64,000 nt of DNA from Pseudomonadota bacterium (GTDB lineage: Bacteria; Pseudomonadota; Gammaproteobacteria; Acidiferrobacterales; Acidiferrobacteraceae): the NCBI GenBank assembly GCA_021816625.1, contig JAKAXM010000001.1, forward strand, positions 1 through 64,000, in the 5' to 3' direction. The translations under genes were made by a program, and so were the position numbers. Positions 53,903 through 62,917 of the stretch are shown here, in pieces (positions within the stretch are counted from its first letter, which is position 1; each line of letters starts with the position of its first letter). The notes below the pieces were generated by a model that saw only the letters and a list, made by a program, of their open reading frames with translations, was not told where the DNA came from and made no database searches.

Positions 53903-54654
53903 GAAACGCGCACCAGGCCCGCGATCGTAGTCACCAACAAATGCCAGCGCGCAACGGGCTGCGACGGCGGCGTAATGGCGAGGGCGCAATTCTGGTGACC
54001 GGCGACAGGCGCGGTACAGGCAAGCCGCCCCGGAACACGCCGCCACTTGTGGTGGCCACGATAGAGTTGGACGCCCTCACACAAAGGGCCGCCGGTTCCT
54101 GCGCTCGAGAGTGCGAAACCCAATATCGCAAGCTTAGGCATGACCAGGAATCGCCGGACCCAAACGCGCACGGCTTTGCGGCCGGCATGGGCCTGCCGTT
54201 CCTTTCTGATCCGGGAACGCCGTATGGGCGCAAACGCCGCGTACGCCCACGCGCGGCGCCAGGGCGATAACCGCACGCGCGGTGGGGCGGGTGGCGCTGG
54301 CGGTCGCGGCGGCACGGTGAAGACCACATCACTCGTATAATCACCGCCAAGCCTCGTCGTACACACGAGAAGCGAGACCGCATAGGGGCCAACGCCCAGA
54401 AACATATTTCCGCAGTAGCGATGATGCGCGCCGCGCACGGCGGTAATGAGGATACCGGATAGCCCCAGATGGACCGCCTGGAAGTATGGGTTTGTGATCG
54501 CAAAATGCAAAGACCCCGCCAATGCGCGCGGGAAGAGCAAACGTAAACCGAGATTGGGGACAACAGCTGCCGTCACGGCTGTATAGGGCGCTAGCACCAC
54601 CACGCGCTCGGTTGGTACAAATGGTCGCAAAGGGGACGGAAGCGGCGGTATCAT
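53896..54654 (-). CDS. VirB9/TraK-position protein of the secretion operon
   Basis: 252 residues without a clear signal peptide. An N-terminal beta-rich domain (about 10-115), a Pro-rich linker (PPRPPAPPAPP), and a basic C-terminal domain with CEGVQLYRG. Assigned to VirB9/TraK by its place between TraE-like and TraB-like genes and by the two-domain plan; direct sequence similarity is weak by eye. ATG overlaps the preceding stop by four bases. Confidence 0.5.
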   Translation of the reverse strand: MIPPLPSPLRPFVPTERVVVLAPYTAVTAAVVPNLGLRLLFPRALAGSLHFAITNPYFQAVHLGLSGILITAVRGAHHRYCGNMFLGVGPYAVSLLVCTTRLGGDYTSDVVFTVPPRPPAPPAPPRVRLSPWRRAWAYAAFAPIRRSRIRKERQAHAGRKAVRVWVRRFLVMPKLAILGFALSSAGTGGPLCEGVQLYRGHHKWRRVPGRLACTAPVAGHQNCALAITPPSQPVARWHLLVTTIAGLVRVSW

Positions 54655-55223
54655 AACTGGCGAATAGCCACGATTTCGATGCCGGCGGTATTGCGCATGC
54701 TTCGCGCGACGCTGCGTTCCGTAAGCAAAAGAGAGAACCCCTGGCGACGCGTCTTGCCATCGGGCAGCACAAAATGGATCACCCCGGATAGACGTACAAG
54801 CCATACTCGTCCGGACCTGCGCAAGACGCGCGGCCGCCGGGAGCCATCATCGAAACGGACCCAGGAGCGCAGCCCAGCTAAGCGCACTCGCGCCAGATAG
54901 GCCGTTTTCTTCAGGGCAGCGACCGTGGCCTCACGCAGAGGATCGGCCATCATATCGAGGGCCTGCACGTAATCGGGAACTATGGTGGCGCTGTTGGCAC
55001 TCAAATAATCGCGGACAAAGCGCATGGAGGACGCAAGGATATCGCGATGCGAGCGGCGGATTGCGCTCAACCACTCCATGCGGCCGAGGATCGTGCCGCT
55101 ACGGCTTACCGCGACGACTGGCGGCGTGCGCCACAGCAGCACAGCTGCGAGTACAACAAAGGCGAGCGCCGCACCCCCGAAAAATAACCACCCAAGGAAC
55201 GCGTAACGGGCCAGGCGCTGCAT
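54651..55223 (-). CDS. VirB8/TraE-like inner-membrane component
   Basis: 190 residues: one N-terminal span (YAFLGWLFFGGAALAFVVLAA) then a periplasmic domain (about 50-190) similar in size and plan to TraE of the F plasmid. Start ATG at 55223 with AGGG seven bases upstream; the frame begins earlier within the VirB6-like gene. It would nucleate the inner-membrane complex. Confidence 0.65.
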   Translation of the reverse strand: MQRLARYAFLGWLFFGGAALAFVVLAAVLLWRTPPVVAVSRSGTILGRMEWLSAIRRSHRDILASSMRFVRDYLSANSATIVPDYVQALDMMADPLREATVAALKKTAYLARVRLAGLRSWVRFDDGSRRPRVLRRSGRVWLVRLSGVIHFVLPDGKTRRQGFSLLLTERSVARSMRNTAGIEIVAIRQL

Positions 55224-55257
55224 CAACAGACCCTGGGGGCCGTGTGCGCCGCGCCTA

Positions 55258-56343
55258 TCAGCGCCGCGAAAAATCGTCGGAATCATCCGATAGCTCCGGC
55301 CCATCGAAATCGGGCTTTAGATAATTCGTACGGGGGACGCGGCCGTCGCGTGAAACGGGCCAGTAATCAGGGTCGCTCGGTATATGGAGGACGGGCATGC
55401 GCCGTGGCTTTACCGATAAGACATCGGTGTCGCGATCGCGGTACCAGCGCACGGCGGCAACGCTTGCGCTGGTCGTGGCATGATCCAGGATGGCAGCCCC
55501 CTGGGTAACTCGCCCGAGGTAGGGCTCAACGAGACTGCGGCCCGCCCCGGCGTTCTCGACCAGCACCGCCGTTACGTAAGGCGCCGCAATCAGAACGGCC
55601 GCCAAGACGAGGTTCAAGATCGTAAACAGCATATGGGCATAGACGGTCATGTAATCGCTTCGCCCCAATAATCCCTGGAGGGTCGCTACCGCATGGGTGA
55701 AGATCGGCGCAAAAACCGCAAGCAATAAGGCCTGGACGATGGGCCATAGGACAAAAAATCCCATCAGCTTTGCAAAACCGCGTAGCAGGGAAAAATTGCG
55801 GCTCACGGCAAGCGGCAACGCGATGAGGCCATAGAGAAAACTGAACTCATAGCCTATGGCCTGGGCGATCCGCAGTAGCACCTCGAGGAAGGTCGTCACG
55901 ACGAGGGTCGTGTAATAGATGAACACGGTGGTCAAACGCAGCGGCAGGGCGTTGACCTCCTTGATGGTGGCCCACAGGCCGCTCGGACCGTGATTGGCAA
56001 CCGTGAGCAAGGCGGCCATCTGCGTGGCAACGAGCGACAGGGAGCCTATCCTCGCCATCGCCCCATAAAGGGCATTCAGATAATGCACGATGAGGTCGCC
56101 GGCGGAGAAATAGATCAATAGGCCGACACCCCAGGCGGCGACGTCGCGTAGCGCCCGAGCCAATTGACCGCTACCGGCGATGGCGTCGAGCTGGGCCTCA
56201 AGAAGCCTCGTGTATAAGGCCACTACGAAAAGCGAAGGCGTCACCGTGCGCATCATGAGATCCGCAACGGGCCTACCCTCCCGAAAGACCCCACGCGGGG
56301 ACAGGTAGCGCAGCAAGTCGGCCACGAAGTACAGGCCGGTCAT
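55258..56343 (-). CDS. VirB6/TrbL-like polytopic membrane protein
   Basis: 361 residues with five or six hydrophobic spans (for example MFTILNLVLAAVLIAAPYVTAVL and VGLLIYFSAGDLIV). Such polytopic proteins form the inner-membrane channel. Short hydrophilic C-terminus (RDTDVLSVKPRR onward). ATG overlaps the VirB5-like stop by four bases. Confidence 0.72.
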   Translation of the reverse strand: MTGLYFVADLLRYLSPRGVFREGRPVADLMMRTVTPSLFVVALYTRLLEAQLDAIAGSGQLARALRDVAAWGVGLLIYFSAGDLIVHYLNALYGAMARIGSLSLVATQMAALLTVANHGPSGLWATIKEVNALPLRLTTVFIYYTTLVVTTFLEVLLRIAQAIGYEFSFLYGLIALPLAVSRNFSLLRGFAKLMGFFVLWPIVQALLLAVFAPIFTHAVATLQGLLGRSDYMTVYAHMLFTILNLVLAAVLIAAPYVTAVLVENAGAGRSLVEPYLGRVTQGAAILDHATTSASVAAVRWYRDRDTDVLSVKPRRMPVLHIPSDPDYWPVSRDGRVPRTNYLKPDFDGPELSDDSDDFSRR

Positions 56344-56963
56344 GGGGTGCCTGCAAAGGCCCGGTAGAGATGCGCCGACTCCGCAGGCAGCCGCCGGGCG
56401 TTATGACGCTCGGCCGCCTGACGGATATGGCGGCGGGCCGCGGCGCGGGCGTTTTGGGCGGCCAGCGCGGCGAGAGTCACGGTGGACCGGGCCGTGATAT
56501 CACGGCTGCTACGCGCACCCAGGTCGAGGGCCGAGCGACGAGCGTCATGGCGTACGCCGCGAGCCAGCCAATCCAAACGCCGTAGCCGCTCGATCCGGCG
56601 CGCTTGCTGATGATAGTAACCGTCGAGGTCGGACCAGCGGCGGCCGGTGCTACGCGCGGCTTCGAGCCACCGCCCCATCGACGCCGGGACACCACGGGGC
56701 ACAGGCAGTGCCGCATAGCGCGCGAGCCCTCGGCTCGCAACGACACGGATATCTTGCTGTTCGGTCTGCAAAGTGGCCTCCACGGCCTGCATCCTGCGAA
56801 CCTCGCTTAAGACCCCGTGGTAGAGCCCTACGACCTGATCAAACAGGCTGATCAGCTCGGCATGGACGGGGGGATCGAAGGTGATATCCCCGACTCCCAG
56901 AAAGGCGTGCGCGCTCGCTCCCCCGAGCAGCCACAGCAGGCCGCCAAACACATAGCGTCTCAT
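56340..56963 (-). CDS. VirB5/TrbJ-like periplasmic helical protein
   Basis: 207 residues with a signal peptide (ends ASAHA). The mature protein is almost entirely helical with frequent arginine; about residues 50-80 form a coiled coil (VRRMQAVEATLQTEQQD). Helical bundle and place between VirB4 and VirB6 match VirB5-type minor pilins. ATG overlaps the VirB4-like stop by four bases. Confidence 0.62.
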   Translation of the reverse strand: MRRYVFGGLLWLLGGASAHAFLGVGDITFDPPVHAELISLFDQVVGLYHGVLSEVRRMQAVEATLQTEQQDIRVVASRGLARYAALPVPRGVPASMGRWLEAARSTGRRWSDLDGYYHQQARRIERLRRLDWLARGVRHDARRSALDLGARSSRDITARSTVTLAALAAQNARAAARRHIRQAAERHNARRLPAESAHLYRAFAGTP

Positions 56964-59275
56964 GGGGTTGCCCCCTTAATCCGCGCCAGACGCAGGAGTG
57001 GATCGCGGATATCGCGGCCGACCGCCTCCTTGGCGGCGAGACCCGTAGGCGTCGTATCGGCGAGCGTTAGCAGTGGCTCTGGGAAGGTAAGCCGCAGGGC
57101 GTAATAATCAGGCCCCACGGACCGTACCGCCGGCCGCCACGGCAGGTTTAAGGGAAACGGGAGATGCTTCCATATATGAAGCGCACGCGCCGGCATGCCG
57201 ATACGGCTTGCGATATCTTCCCAGCCATCGTTCCTGTAGAGGAGGGATCGCATGGGCATGGAATTCACGATCTCCTTTTCCATGACATCGATCTCCGCAA
57301 GACCCTGGGTGACGATGTCGATGGCCGCCGCCTCCTTGCGGCCCATGCGGGCGATCTCGGACACGAGTCGTGACATGACCTGCGGCGCATGCGCTACGAA
57401 ACGATGGATCTCATCGAGCAGGACGCGCGCCGGGGTGCGGTGCGCGAAGGCCAGGTTCAGGAAACGCAGACACAAAAACACGAGATAGAACGTGAGGAGT
57501 TTGGGGCTTGCCCGATCAACCTCTTTGAGATCGACGCCGCATATACCTGTACTGATCTGAACGTTGTCGTGGCTTGCAAATAGGCGGCCTTCCGGGGTAT
57601 CGAGAAAGCTATGGAGATTGGCCGCCATCCGCCGCGCGGCGTCCGCCTGCTCGGGGCTTGCGCTGCCCGACGCTTCTAGCGTGCCCAGAAAGTCGACGAG
57701 GCCTGGGTTGGGCCCTATGTCAACATCGTAGAGTCGCTGCAGGGCCGCAGCGCCGGCCGCCATTTCATGAAAGTCCAGAACCGTGCGGCCGTCCGTCAGG
57801 ATAAAGGCAAGGATGTTCAAGGTACCGGAGGCCAGTAGCGGGTCGAGACCCGCAGCGCCTACGGAGCGGGGCGGCAGGGGATTGACAGCCGCCGTACTTG
57901 GGTCGAGGCAGGTGTAGATCCCGCCCAGACCCTCCACCACCCAGCGATACGTCGCTCCGATCTCGAGCACATACCAGTCGATACCAAACGGGTAGGTCTC
58001 GACGATGGTCGCGACCTTGTCGACCCCCTTGCCGGCTCCGGTCATGGCCACGGTAAAGCCGTGCGCGACAACCTGGTGCGAGTAATCAAACGATACGGCC
58101 TGGCGCGCGAGGCCCAGACGCAGGGACTCGGGGTAGGGCGATCCGGAACGGAACGTCTGCCAGGGAGCCATGGCTGCGATCTGCGCGGAATGGTCAGGAC
58201 GCCACAAGGGTGACCGGTAGCCTTGCCCCGGCTGGGAGGCCCGGAAAAACGGCAACTGGATAAACTGATCATCGCGAGGCCGTCCGCCCTGGCCCCGCAA
58301 CAACTCACACAGGCGATCTACCTCGGCATCGGGAACGTCTGTGAGATCCCCGCATACCATGTAGGCATTGCGATGGACCTGCCAATCGTTGTCGGACACG
58401 GCCTGCCGGAAACCCTGCATCTCCCGCAACATGGCGACCTGGCGCTCGCGCCCCTTATGGGCCATGGCCCCCTGGGCAAGGCGGTCGGCCCGCTCCGAGG
58501 CGCGCAAGGCCTGTTCGGTATCGGCCGCCATGACGATCTGGCTTATGTGTAGGGGCATGGCAAGCGAGGCGATCGGCAATACCCAGGCCGGGTACACATC
58601 GGGATAGAGGTGCAGATACCAAACGCGCAGGGTACGGCGTTCTATGCTGAGGTTGCCCTGGGCTTGCGTGGGTGGCACCGCAATGAGCTGCTCGGCCAGG
58701 GACAGCCACGGGTCGACCGCCGAGAGCGCGGGGCTTCGATCGTAGCTTTTCTGGATAAGGTGGACGTAGTCAAGAGCGCTTGCGATCCGACCCCCGGGCA
58801 AAAGACTGGCAAGATGCGATGCGAGCTCCTCGAGGTCTTGGGCACGCAAGCTCTGAGCCCCTAGCGCCGGACGCGGTATTGCGCGGCGCGCGCCCGGCAA
58901 GCGTCCCACAATCAAGGCGACCGTGTTCACAAGAAAGCGGGGGGCCAGATGCTCGGCGATAGCCACCCGCATCGCCGCCGCAAAAGCGCTGGGACGGGAG
59001 GCGTTTTTGTAGTGCGCGAGATACGCGTGCGCCGGATCGTCGCAAGGCTCGCGCCATAAATGGCACTCGACCCAATAATCGCGCGGCAGCCGCCGCAATA
59101 GCTCTTCAGCAAGGGACCACTGGTGGGCGCGGCCCGCCGCATCCTCGAACTCCGCGTCGACGCCCGTCCACAGGATGGCGATCGAACACGCCCCATCGCC
59201 GTGGGCAATGACATGTTCCCCAAGCGTGTGGGACCACGTATAGACGTCACAGTAGCGGCGCGCCCCTAGAGCCAT
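56960..59275 (-). CDS. VirB4/TraC-like secretion ATPase
   Basis: 771 residues, soluble. The N-terminal half (about 1-390) holds the VirB4-like oligomerisation region; Walker A VAMTGAGKGVDK at about 409-420 and Walker B RVLLDEIHRF at about 617-626. In Walker A the Ser/Thr after the Lys is Gly, as in some VirD4-type coupling proteins. AGGAGG precedes the ATG at 59275, which overlaps the upstream stop by ten bases. The only energy-providing protein in the operon. Confidence 0.86.
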   Translation of the reverse strand: MALGARRYCDVYTWSHTLGEHVIAHGDGACSIAILWTGVDAEFEDAAGRAHQWSLAEELLRRLPRDYWVECHLWREPCDDPAHAYLAHYKNASRPSAFAAAMRVAIAEHLAPRFLVNTVALIVGRLPGARRAIPRPALGAQSLRAQDLEELASHLASLLPGGRIASALDYVHLIQKSYDRSPALSAVDPWLSLAEQLIAVPPTQAQGNLSIERRTLRVWYLHLYPDVYPAWVLPIASLAMPLHISQIVMAADTEQALRASERADRLAQGAMAHKGRERQVAMLREMQGFRQAVSDNDWQVHRNAYMVCGDLTDVPDAEVDRLCELLRGQGGRPRDDQFIQLPFFRASQPGQGYRSPLWRPDHSAQIAAMAPWQTFRSGSPYPESLRLGLARQAVSFDYSHQVVAHGFTVAMTGAGKGVDKVATIVETYPFGIDWYVLEIGATYRWVVEGLGGIYTCLDPSTAAVNPLPPRSVGAAGLDPLLASGTLNILAFILTDGRTVLDFHEMAAGAAALQRLYDVDIGPNPGLVDFLGTLEASGSASPEQADAARRMAANLHSFLDTPEGRLFASHDNVQISTGICGVDLKEVDRASPKLLTFYLVFLCLRFLNLAFAHRTPARVLLDEIHRFVAHAPQVMSRLVSEIARMGRKEAAAIDIVTQGLAEIDVMEKEIVNSMPMRSLLYRNDGWEDIASRIGMPARALHIWKHLPFPLNLPWRPAVRSVGPDYYALRLTFPEPLLTLADTTPTGLAAKEAVGRDIRDPLLRLARIKGATP

Positions 59276-59535
59276 GATGCCTCCTGCGCTATGAGGTTGC
59301 CGTGGAGGGAACTAATCCAATAGGTGCGCGCAAAGACGATGTCGTCGCCGAGAAACAGGAAAACAATTCCGATCGGCAAGGCGGCAAGCGCCACCGCCAG
59401 GGCAACGATCGAGGCGAGTCCGGGCAGCACGACTGACGACAATATTCCGGTGGCCGTGACAAGACTTGCCATCGTCGCACCAAGCGGAAGCCCTAATATG
59501 CGCACCGGTGCGAGGCGCTTATTAAAGGCGGTCAT
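59266..59535 (-). CDS. VirB3/TraL-like small membrane protein
   Basis: 89 residues, two spans (about 23-42 and 45-65: VALAVALAALPIGIVFLFLGD). Typical of VirB3/TraL/TrbD proteins that sit beside VirB4. ATG at 59535 overlaps the pilin-like stop by four bases. Confidence 0.68.
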   Translation of the reverse strand: MTAFNKRLAPVRILGLPLGATMASLVTATGILSSVVLPGLASIVALAVALAALPIGIVFLFLGDDIVFARTYWISSLHGNLIAQEASWL

Positions 59536-59840
59536 GAGCCGATCACGAGGGCCGCGATGCCATAGGCGCTCGCTGCCAATATGAGACCTATGACGCTTCC
59601 AACGACATAACTTTTTCCGCGTTCTCCCTGGCCGCTCGCAAAATAGCCAGCGCCGATCAGGATCCCCATGATGGCCAGTATGCTGACGATCAAAGAGATA
59701 ATGTCAGTTATGGCATGCGCGCGCTCCTCGATAGTGATCCGTAAATCAGAACCTTGGGCATAACCAGGAAGGCGCATCATGGCAGACGGACGGCTTTTGT
59801 CTGTGGCGATTTGCGGACTAAAGACCTTGGCATAGATCAC
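59532..59840 (-). CDS. VirB2/TraA-like pilin candidate
   Basis: Up to 102 residues, start uncertain (GTG at 59840 or ATG at 59780). Two hydrophobic segments (IISLIVSILAIMGILIGAGYF and VGSVIGLILAASAYGIAALVIG) separated by a short basic loop GERGKSYV, the plan of VirB2/TraA pilins. First gene of the secretion operon. Confidence 0.62.
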   Translation of the reverse strand: MIYAKVFSPQIATDKSRPSAMMRLPGYAQGSDLRITIEERAHAITDIISLIVSILAIMGILIGAGYFASGQGERGKSYVVGSVIGLILAASAYGIAALVIGS

Positions 59841-60003
59841 CCCCTTGCAAGTGTGGTCATGTTACGTAGGCACAAAGGGCGTGAATATTCGGCAAATCAC
59901 GGGGGAAGGGCGCCGTGGGCGCAGGCCTCCGTTATCGTGAGCGTAGGTCTAAAACGGACCCAGGGGTCCGAGACAAGGCTTGGGGGTATCAGAGAGGGCT
60001 ATT

Positions 60004-60025
60004 GCAAGGCCCCGCGGGGCCTTGC
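60004..60025. terminator. 22-bp perfect palindrome between bioC and the secretion operon
   Basis: GCAAGGCCCCG and its exact complement CGGGGCCTTGC without spacer (60004-60025), 27 bases after the bioC stop on the minus strand. No T-run follows. A Rho-assisted terminator or an operator are both possible. Confidence 0.45.
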
Positions 60026-60051
60026 CCGTATGGGGGGGGGAAGGGCCGGTT

Positions 60052-60903
60052 CTATAGGGGTTTTATGGGTATGGTCGGACGTCCACTGCGCACGGCGGGC
60101 CCCGGGGCCCCAGAGGCGCCAACCCAGGCCTGACCATAGACGACCTCGTAGGTCAAAGGCAGGCGGCCATCACGCCGGAAGGTCTCGTAGGAGTCGATGA
60201 AGCGGCGATAGCGCGCCTTGCCGGTCAGTCCGGCAAAGCGCGCCTGGTGCGCGTTATGGGCGCCGATTCTCTTTAGATCGCGCAAGGCCTTGCCGGGGGC
60301 ATCATAGGTCAGCGTATAGCGCTCGACATCTAAAACAGGATCCGCAAAACCCGCGGCCAGGAGCAAATCTCCCAGATCGTGCATATCGACAAAGTTGTGG
60401 ACATGAGGCCTATCGTCCACCTGCGCCCAAGCGGCACGAAGCTCAGTCAGGGTGTCGGGACCGAAGGTCGAGAACATTAGTACACCATGGGGACGCAAAA
60501 CGCGGCGGAACTCAGCGAATGCGCGTACGGGATCCATCCATTGAATGGCCAGATTCGAGTAAAGGCAGTCGACGCTGCCGGCAGGCAGTGGCAGGGTCTG
60601 CCCATCAGATGCCCACAAAAGGACGGGGCGCCAAAATCCCCGCCGGCTGGTGGCGCGCTTGACCATGCCAGGGGAAATGTCGCAGGCCCATATACGACTA
60701 TGCCGGAAATGTTGACGCAGGGCCGGCAGCGCGTAGCCGGTACCCGTCCCTACGTCGAGCACGGTAGCGGGTGCGATGCGCAGCCACTGGAATCGACTCA
60801 CGAGCTCATCTGCGACCGTGCGCTGTAAGACCGCGGCCTCGTCGTAGTCGGCCGCGGCCCGATCGAAACTATGCCGGATCGAGGTCGGACTTAAGTCAAT
60901 CAC
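60052..60903 (-). CDS. bioC: Malonyl-ACP O-methyltransferase BioC
   Basis: 283 residues, SAM-dependent; methylates malonyl-ACP to start the pimeloyl chain for biotin. SAM motif VLDVGTGTGYALP and the SFDRAAADYDEAAVLQ opening. GTG start at 60903 overlaps the bioH stop by eight bases; the frame is open upstream. C-terminal tail GASGAPGPAVRSGRP is longer than usual. Confidence 0.93.
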   Translation of the reverse strand: MIDLSPTSIRHSFDRAAADYDEAAVLQRTVADELVSRFQWLRIAPATVLDVGTGTGYALPALRQHFRHSRIWACDISPGMVKRATSRRGFWRPVLLWASDGQTLPLPAGSVDCLYSNLAIQWMDPVRAFAEFRRVLRPHGVLMFSTFGPDTLTELRAAWAQVDDRPHVHNFVDMHDLGDLLLAAGFADPVLDVERYTLTYDAPGKALRDLKRIGAHNAHQARFAGLTGKARYRRFIDSYETFRRDGRLPLTYEVVYGQAWVGASGAPGPAVRSGRPTIPIKPL

Positions 60904-61615
60904 GCAGGAACTCCCGGATGGCCTGTGTGCAGGTGTCGGCCGCCGACAAAAACGGGGCGTGGCCGCGACCGGCCTCCACACGGCGGGCCTGGGGGACGTG
61001 GGCCGCAAGCCACCGGCTGGCGCCATCCGGCACGATCGTGTCGCCGGCGCCATGTAAGACCAGGGTGGGCACCAGCAACGCGGAGACCTGCGGCCGCAAA
61101 TCGGTGGTCCGAAGAACAGCGAGTCCTTCGGCGAGCGCCGCGGGGCTTGCGGCGCCGCCGGTACGGATGTCCGCGGTCAGGGCACGGATCTGGTCGCGGC
61201 CGCGCGGGCCTGCCTGCAGGGCCAAGAAACGGGCCACAGTGGCGGAAGGATCGCAGGTGAGATCCGCGGCGAAACCCGTAAAGACGGAGTCGCTTACGCC
61301 AAACGGCCAATCGGGCCTTTGCGTGAAGCACGGGGTCGCTGCGACCAGGATCAGATGGCTTACCGCGTCCGGATAGGTCGCCGCCAATGTGAGCGCTACG
61401 AGCCCCCCCAGAGACCAGCCGAGCCACGCATGGCGCCCGGGATGGGCGGCGACAAGGGCTGCGGCCAGGGCAGCTGGGTCGAGGGCCCCGGGGGCGTAGG
61501 GCGCGCCGCCGTGGCCGGGCAAATCGAGTGACGACACCGCAAATGGTAAGGCGGCCTCAAGGGGGGCAAAGACGCGGCGATTCAGGCCCCAACCATGCAG
61601 AAGGTAGAGCGTCAC
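60896..61615 (-). CDS. bioH: Pimeloyl-ACP methyl ester esterase BioH
   Basis: 239 residues, alpha/beta hydrolase. LLHGWGLN, nucleophile GWSLGGLVAL (Ser), Asp in HGAGDTIVP and His in AGRGHAPF. Removes the methyl group once the pimeloyl chain is complete. GTG start at 61615 overlaps the bioF stop by four bases. Confidence 0.95.
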   Translation of the reverse strand: MTLYLLHGWGLNRRVFAPLEAALPFAVSSLDLPGHGGAPYAPGALDPAALAAALVAAHPGRHAWLGWSLGGLVALTLAATYPDAVSHLILVAATPCFTQRPDWPFGVSDSVFTGFAADLTCDPSATVARFLALQAGPRGRDQIRALTADIRTGGAASPAALAEGLAVLRTTDLRPQVSALLVPTLVLHGAGDTIVPDGASRWLAAHVPQARRVEAGRGHAPFLSAADTCTQAIREFLRD

Positions 61616-62781
61616 AGGCGGTCCTTGGTGTAGGTTTCCAAGGAAGCGAGGAGCCGCGCCACATCGTCCGCGGAATGGGCCGCAGACAGCGCCACGCGCA
61701 GCCGCGCGGCCCCGACCGGCACGGTCGGGGGGCGTACCGCCAAGACGAGGAGACCCTGGCGGCGCAGAAATTCGCTGGCCCTAAGCGCCGCGTGGGCGTC
61801 CCCCATGACCACGGCCTGAATCGGTGTGCACGACGGCAAGACGGTAAGGCCCACGGCCTGCGCGCCCGCACGAAACTCCTCGATGCGCTGACGAAGCGCT
61901 GTGCGCCGGTGCTCTTCGGCGCGGATGATGGCGAGGCTTGCCTGAGCCGCGGCGGCGACCGCGGGCGGCAGGGCGGTCGTATAGATATAAGGCCGACCGA
62001 TCTGTATCAGGGCCGCCACGACCTCGGCGCTCGCTGCGACGAAGGCCCCGAAGACCCCGAATGCCTTGCCGAGCGTGCCCATATGCACAAGGCGCGGCAT
62101 AAACGCGAGGCCCTGGGCGGCCGCACTGCCTCGGCCGCCAGGACCCACTACCCCAAAGGCATGGGCATCGTCGACGATCACACCGGCGCCGTGGTCCGCG
62201 GCGAGCGCGATCAGACCCGGGATGTCGGCCATGTCGCCATCCATGCTAAAGACCCCATCGGTGGCAATGAGCCCCCCCGGGGCCGCGCCCTCCAGGGCAT
62301 CCCGCAGGCCCGCGAGATCCCGATAACGACGCCGCTGCGCCTGCGCGAGACGCACGGCGTCCAATAAAGAAGCGTGATTGCGTCTATCCTCCCAGACAAG
62401 GGTATGGCGTGTCGCAAGTGTTGTGATGAGCGCGAGGTTGGCCATATAACCTGTGGAAAACAACAAGGCCTTGGGACTGCCGACAAAATCGGCGAGCTGC
62501 TCCTCGAGCTCGTGATGGACTCGGGTGTGGCCGCCCAAGAGATGCGCCGCGCCGGCGCCCACACCATAACGCCGCGCACCGGCACAAAAGGCCTCGTGCA
62601 CGCGCGGGTCGTTGGCAAGGCCCAGGTAATCATTACTGGAAAAACTGAGCAGGGTCTGGCCATCCACCCGCACCCACGGACCGGTCGGCGACTCGCGAAT
62701 CTCGCGCTGGCGCCACAGGCCCTGCCGCTCCCGCGCCCGCAGGAGCGGCCGCAGCATCGCGGCAAAAGGATCATCTGGCAT
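61612..62781 (-). CDS. bioF: 8-amino-7-oxononanoate synthase BioF
   Basis: 389 residues, PLP-dependent; condenses pimeloyl-ACP or -CoA with alanine. SNDYLGLA, SGYMANLA-like FSTGYMANLAL, DDAHAFG and the PLP Lys in MGTLGKAFGVFGAF. The ATG at 62781 has GAGG nine bases upstream; the longer open frame is unsupported. First gene of bioF-bioH-bioC; bioB and bioD are not in this window. Confidence 0.95.
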   Translation of the reverse strand: MPDDPFAAMLRPLLRARERQGLWRQREIRESPTGPWVRVDGQTLLSFSSNDYLGLANDPRVHEAFCAGARRYGVGAGAAHLLGGHTRVHHELEEQLADFVGSPKALLFSTGYMANLALITTLATRHTLVWEDRRNHASLLDAVRLAQAQRRRYRDLAGLRDALEGAAPGGLIATDGVFSMDGDMADIPGLIALAADHGAGVIVDDAHAFGVVGPGGRGSAAAQGLAFMPRLVHMGTLGKAFGVFGAFVAASAEVVAALIQIGRPYIYTTALPPAVAAAAQASLAIIRAEEHRRTALRQRIEEFRAGAQAVGLTVLPSCTPIQAVVMGDAHAALRASEFLRRQGLLVLAVRPPTVPVGAARLRVALSAAHSADDVARLLASLETYTKDRL

Positions 62782-62860
62782 GGGGCCCAGCCTCGCTTGG
62801 AAGCCGCCAAGCATACGTGGGAAGCGCGCCTGGATAAAGGCGGGGGCCGACTTTCGGTCG

Positions 62861-62889
62861 TTGGGGCTTAAGTCCCGACCGGCTATGGT
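62861..62889 (+). promoter_or_regulatory. Candidate promoter of the small outer-membrane gene
   Basis: TTGGGG (62861-62866), 17 bases, TATGGT (62884-62889), 29 bases before the ATG of the downstream gene. Confidence 0.35.
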
Positions 62890-62917
62890 GGGCGATCGCC
62901 CGCAAGGAGGATTTGCT

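Noticed and set aside
51202-59840. Integrated conjugative element
   Set aside because: No relaxase, coupling protein, integrase, maintenance genes or flanking repeats are present in or next to the block.
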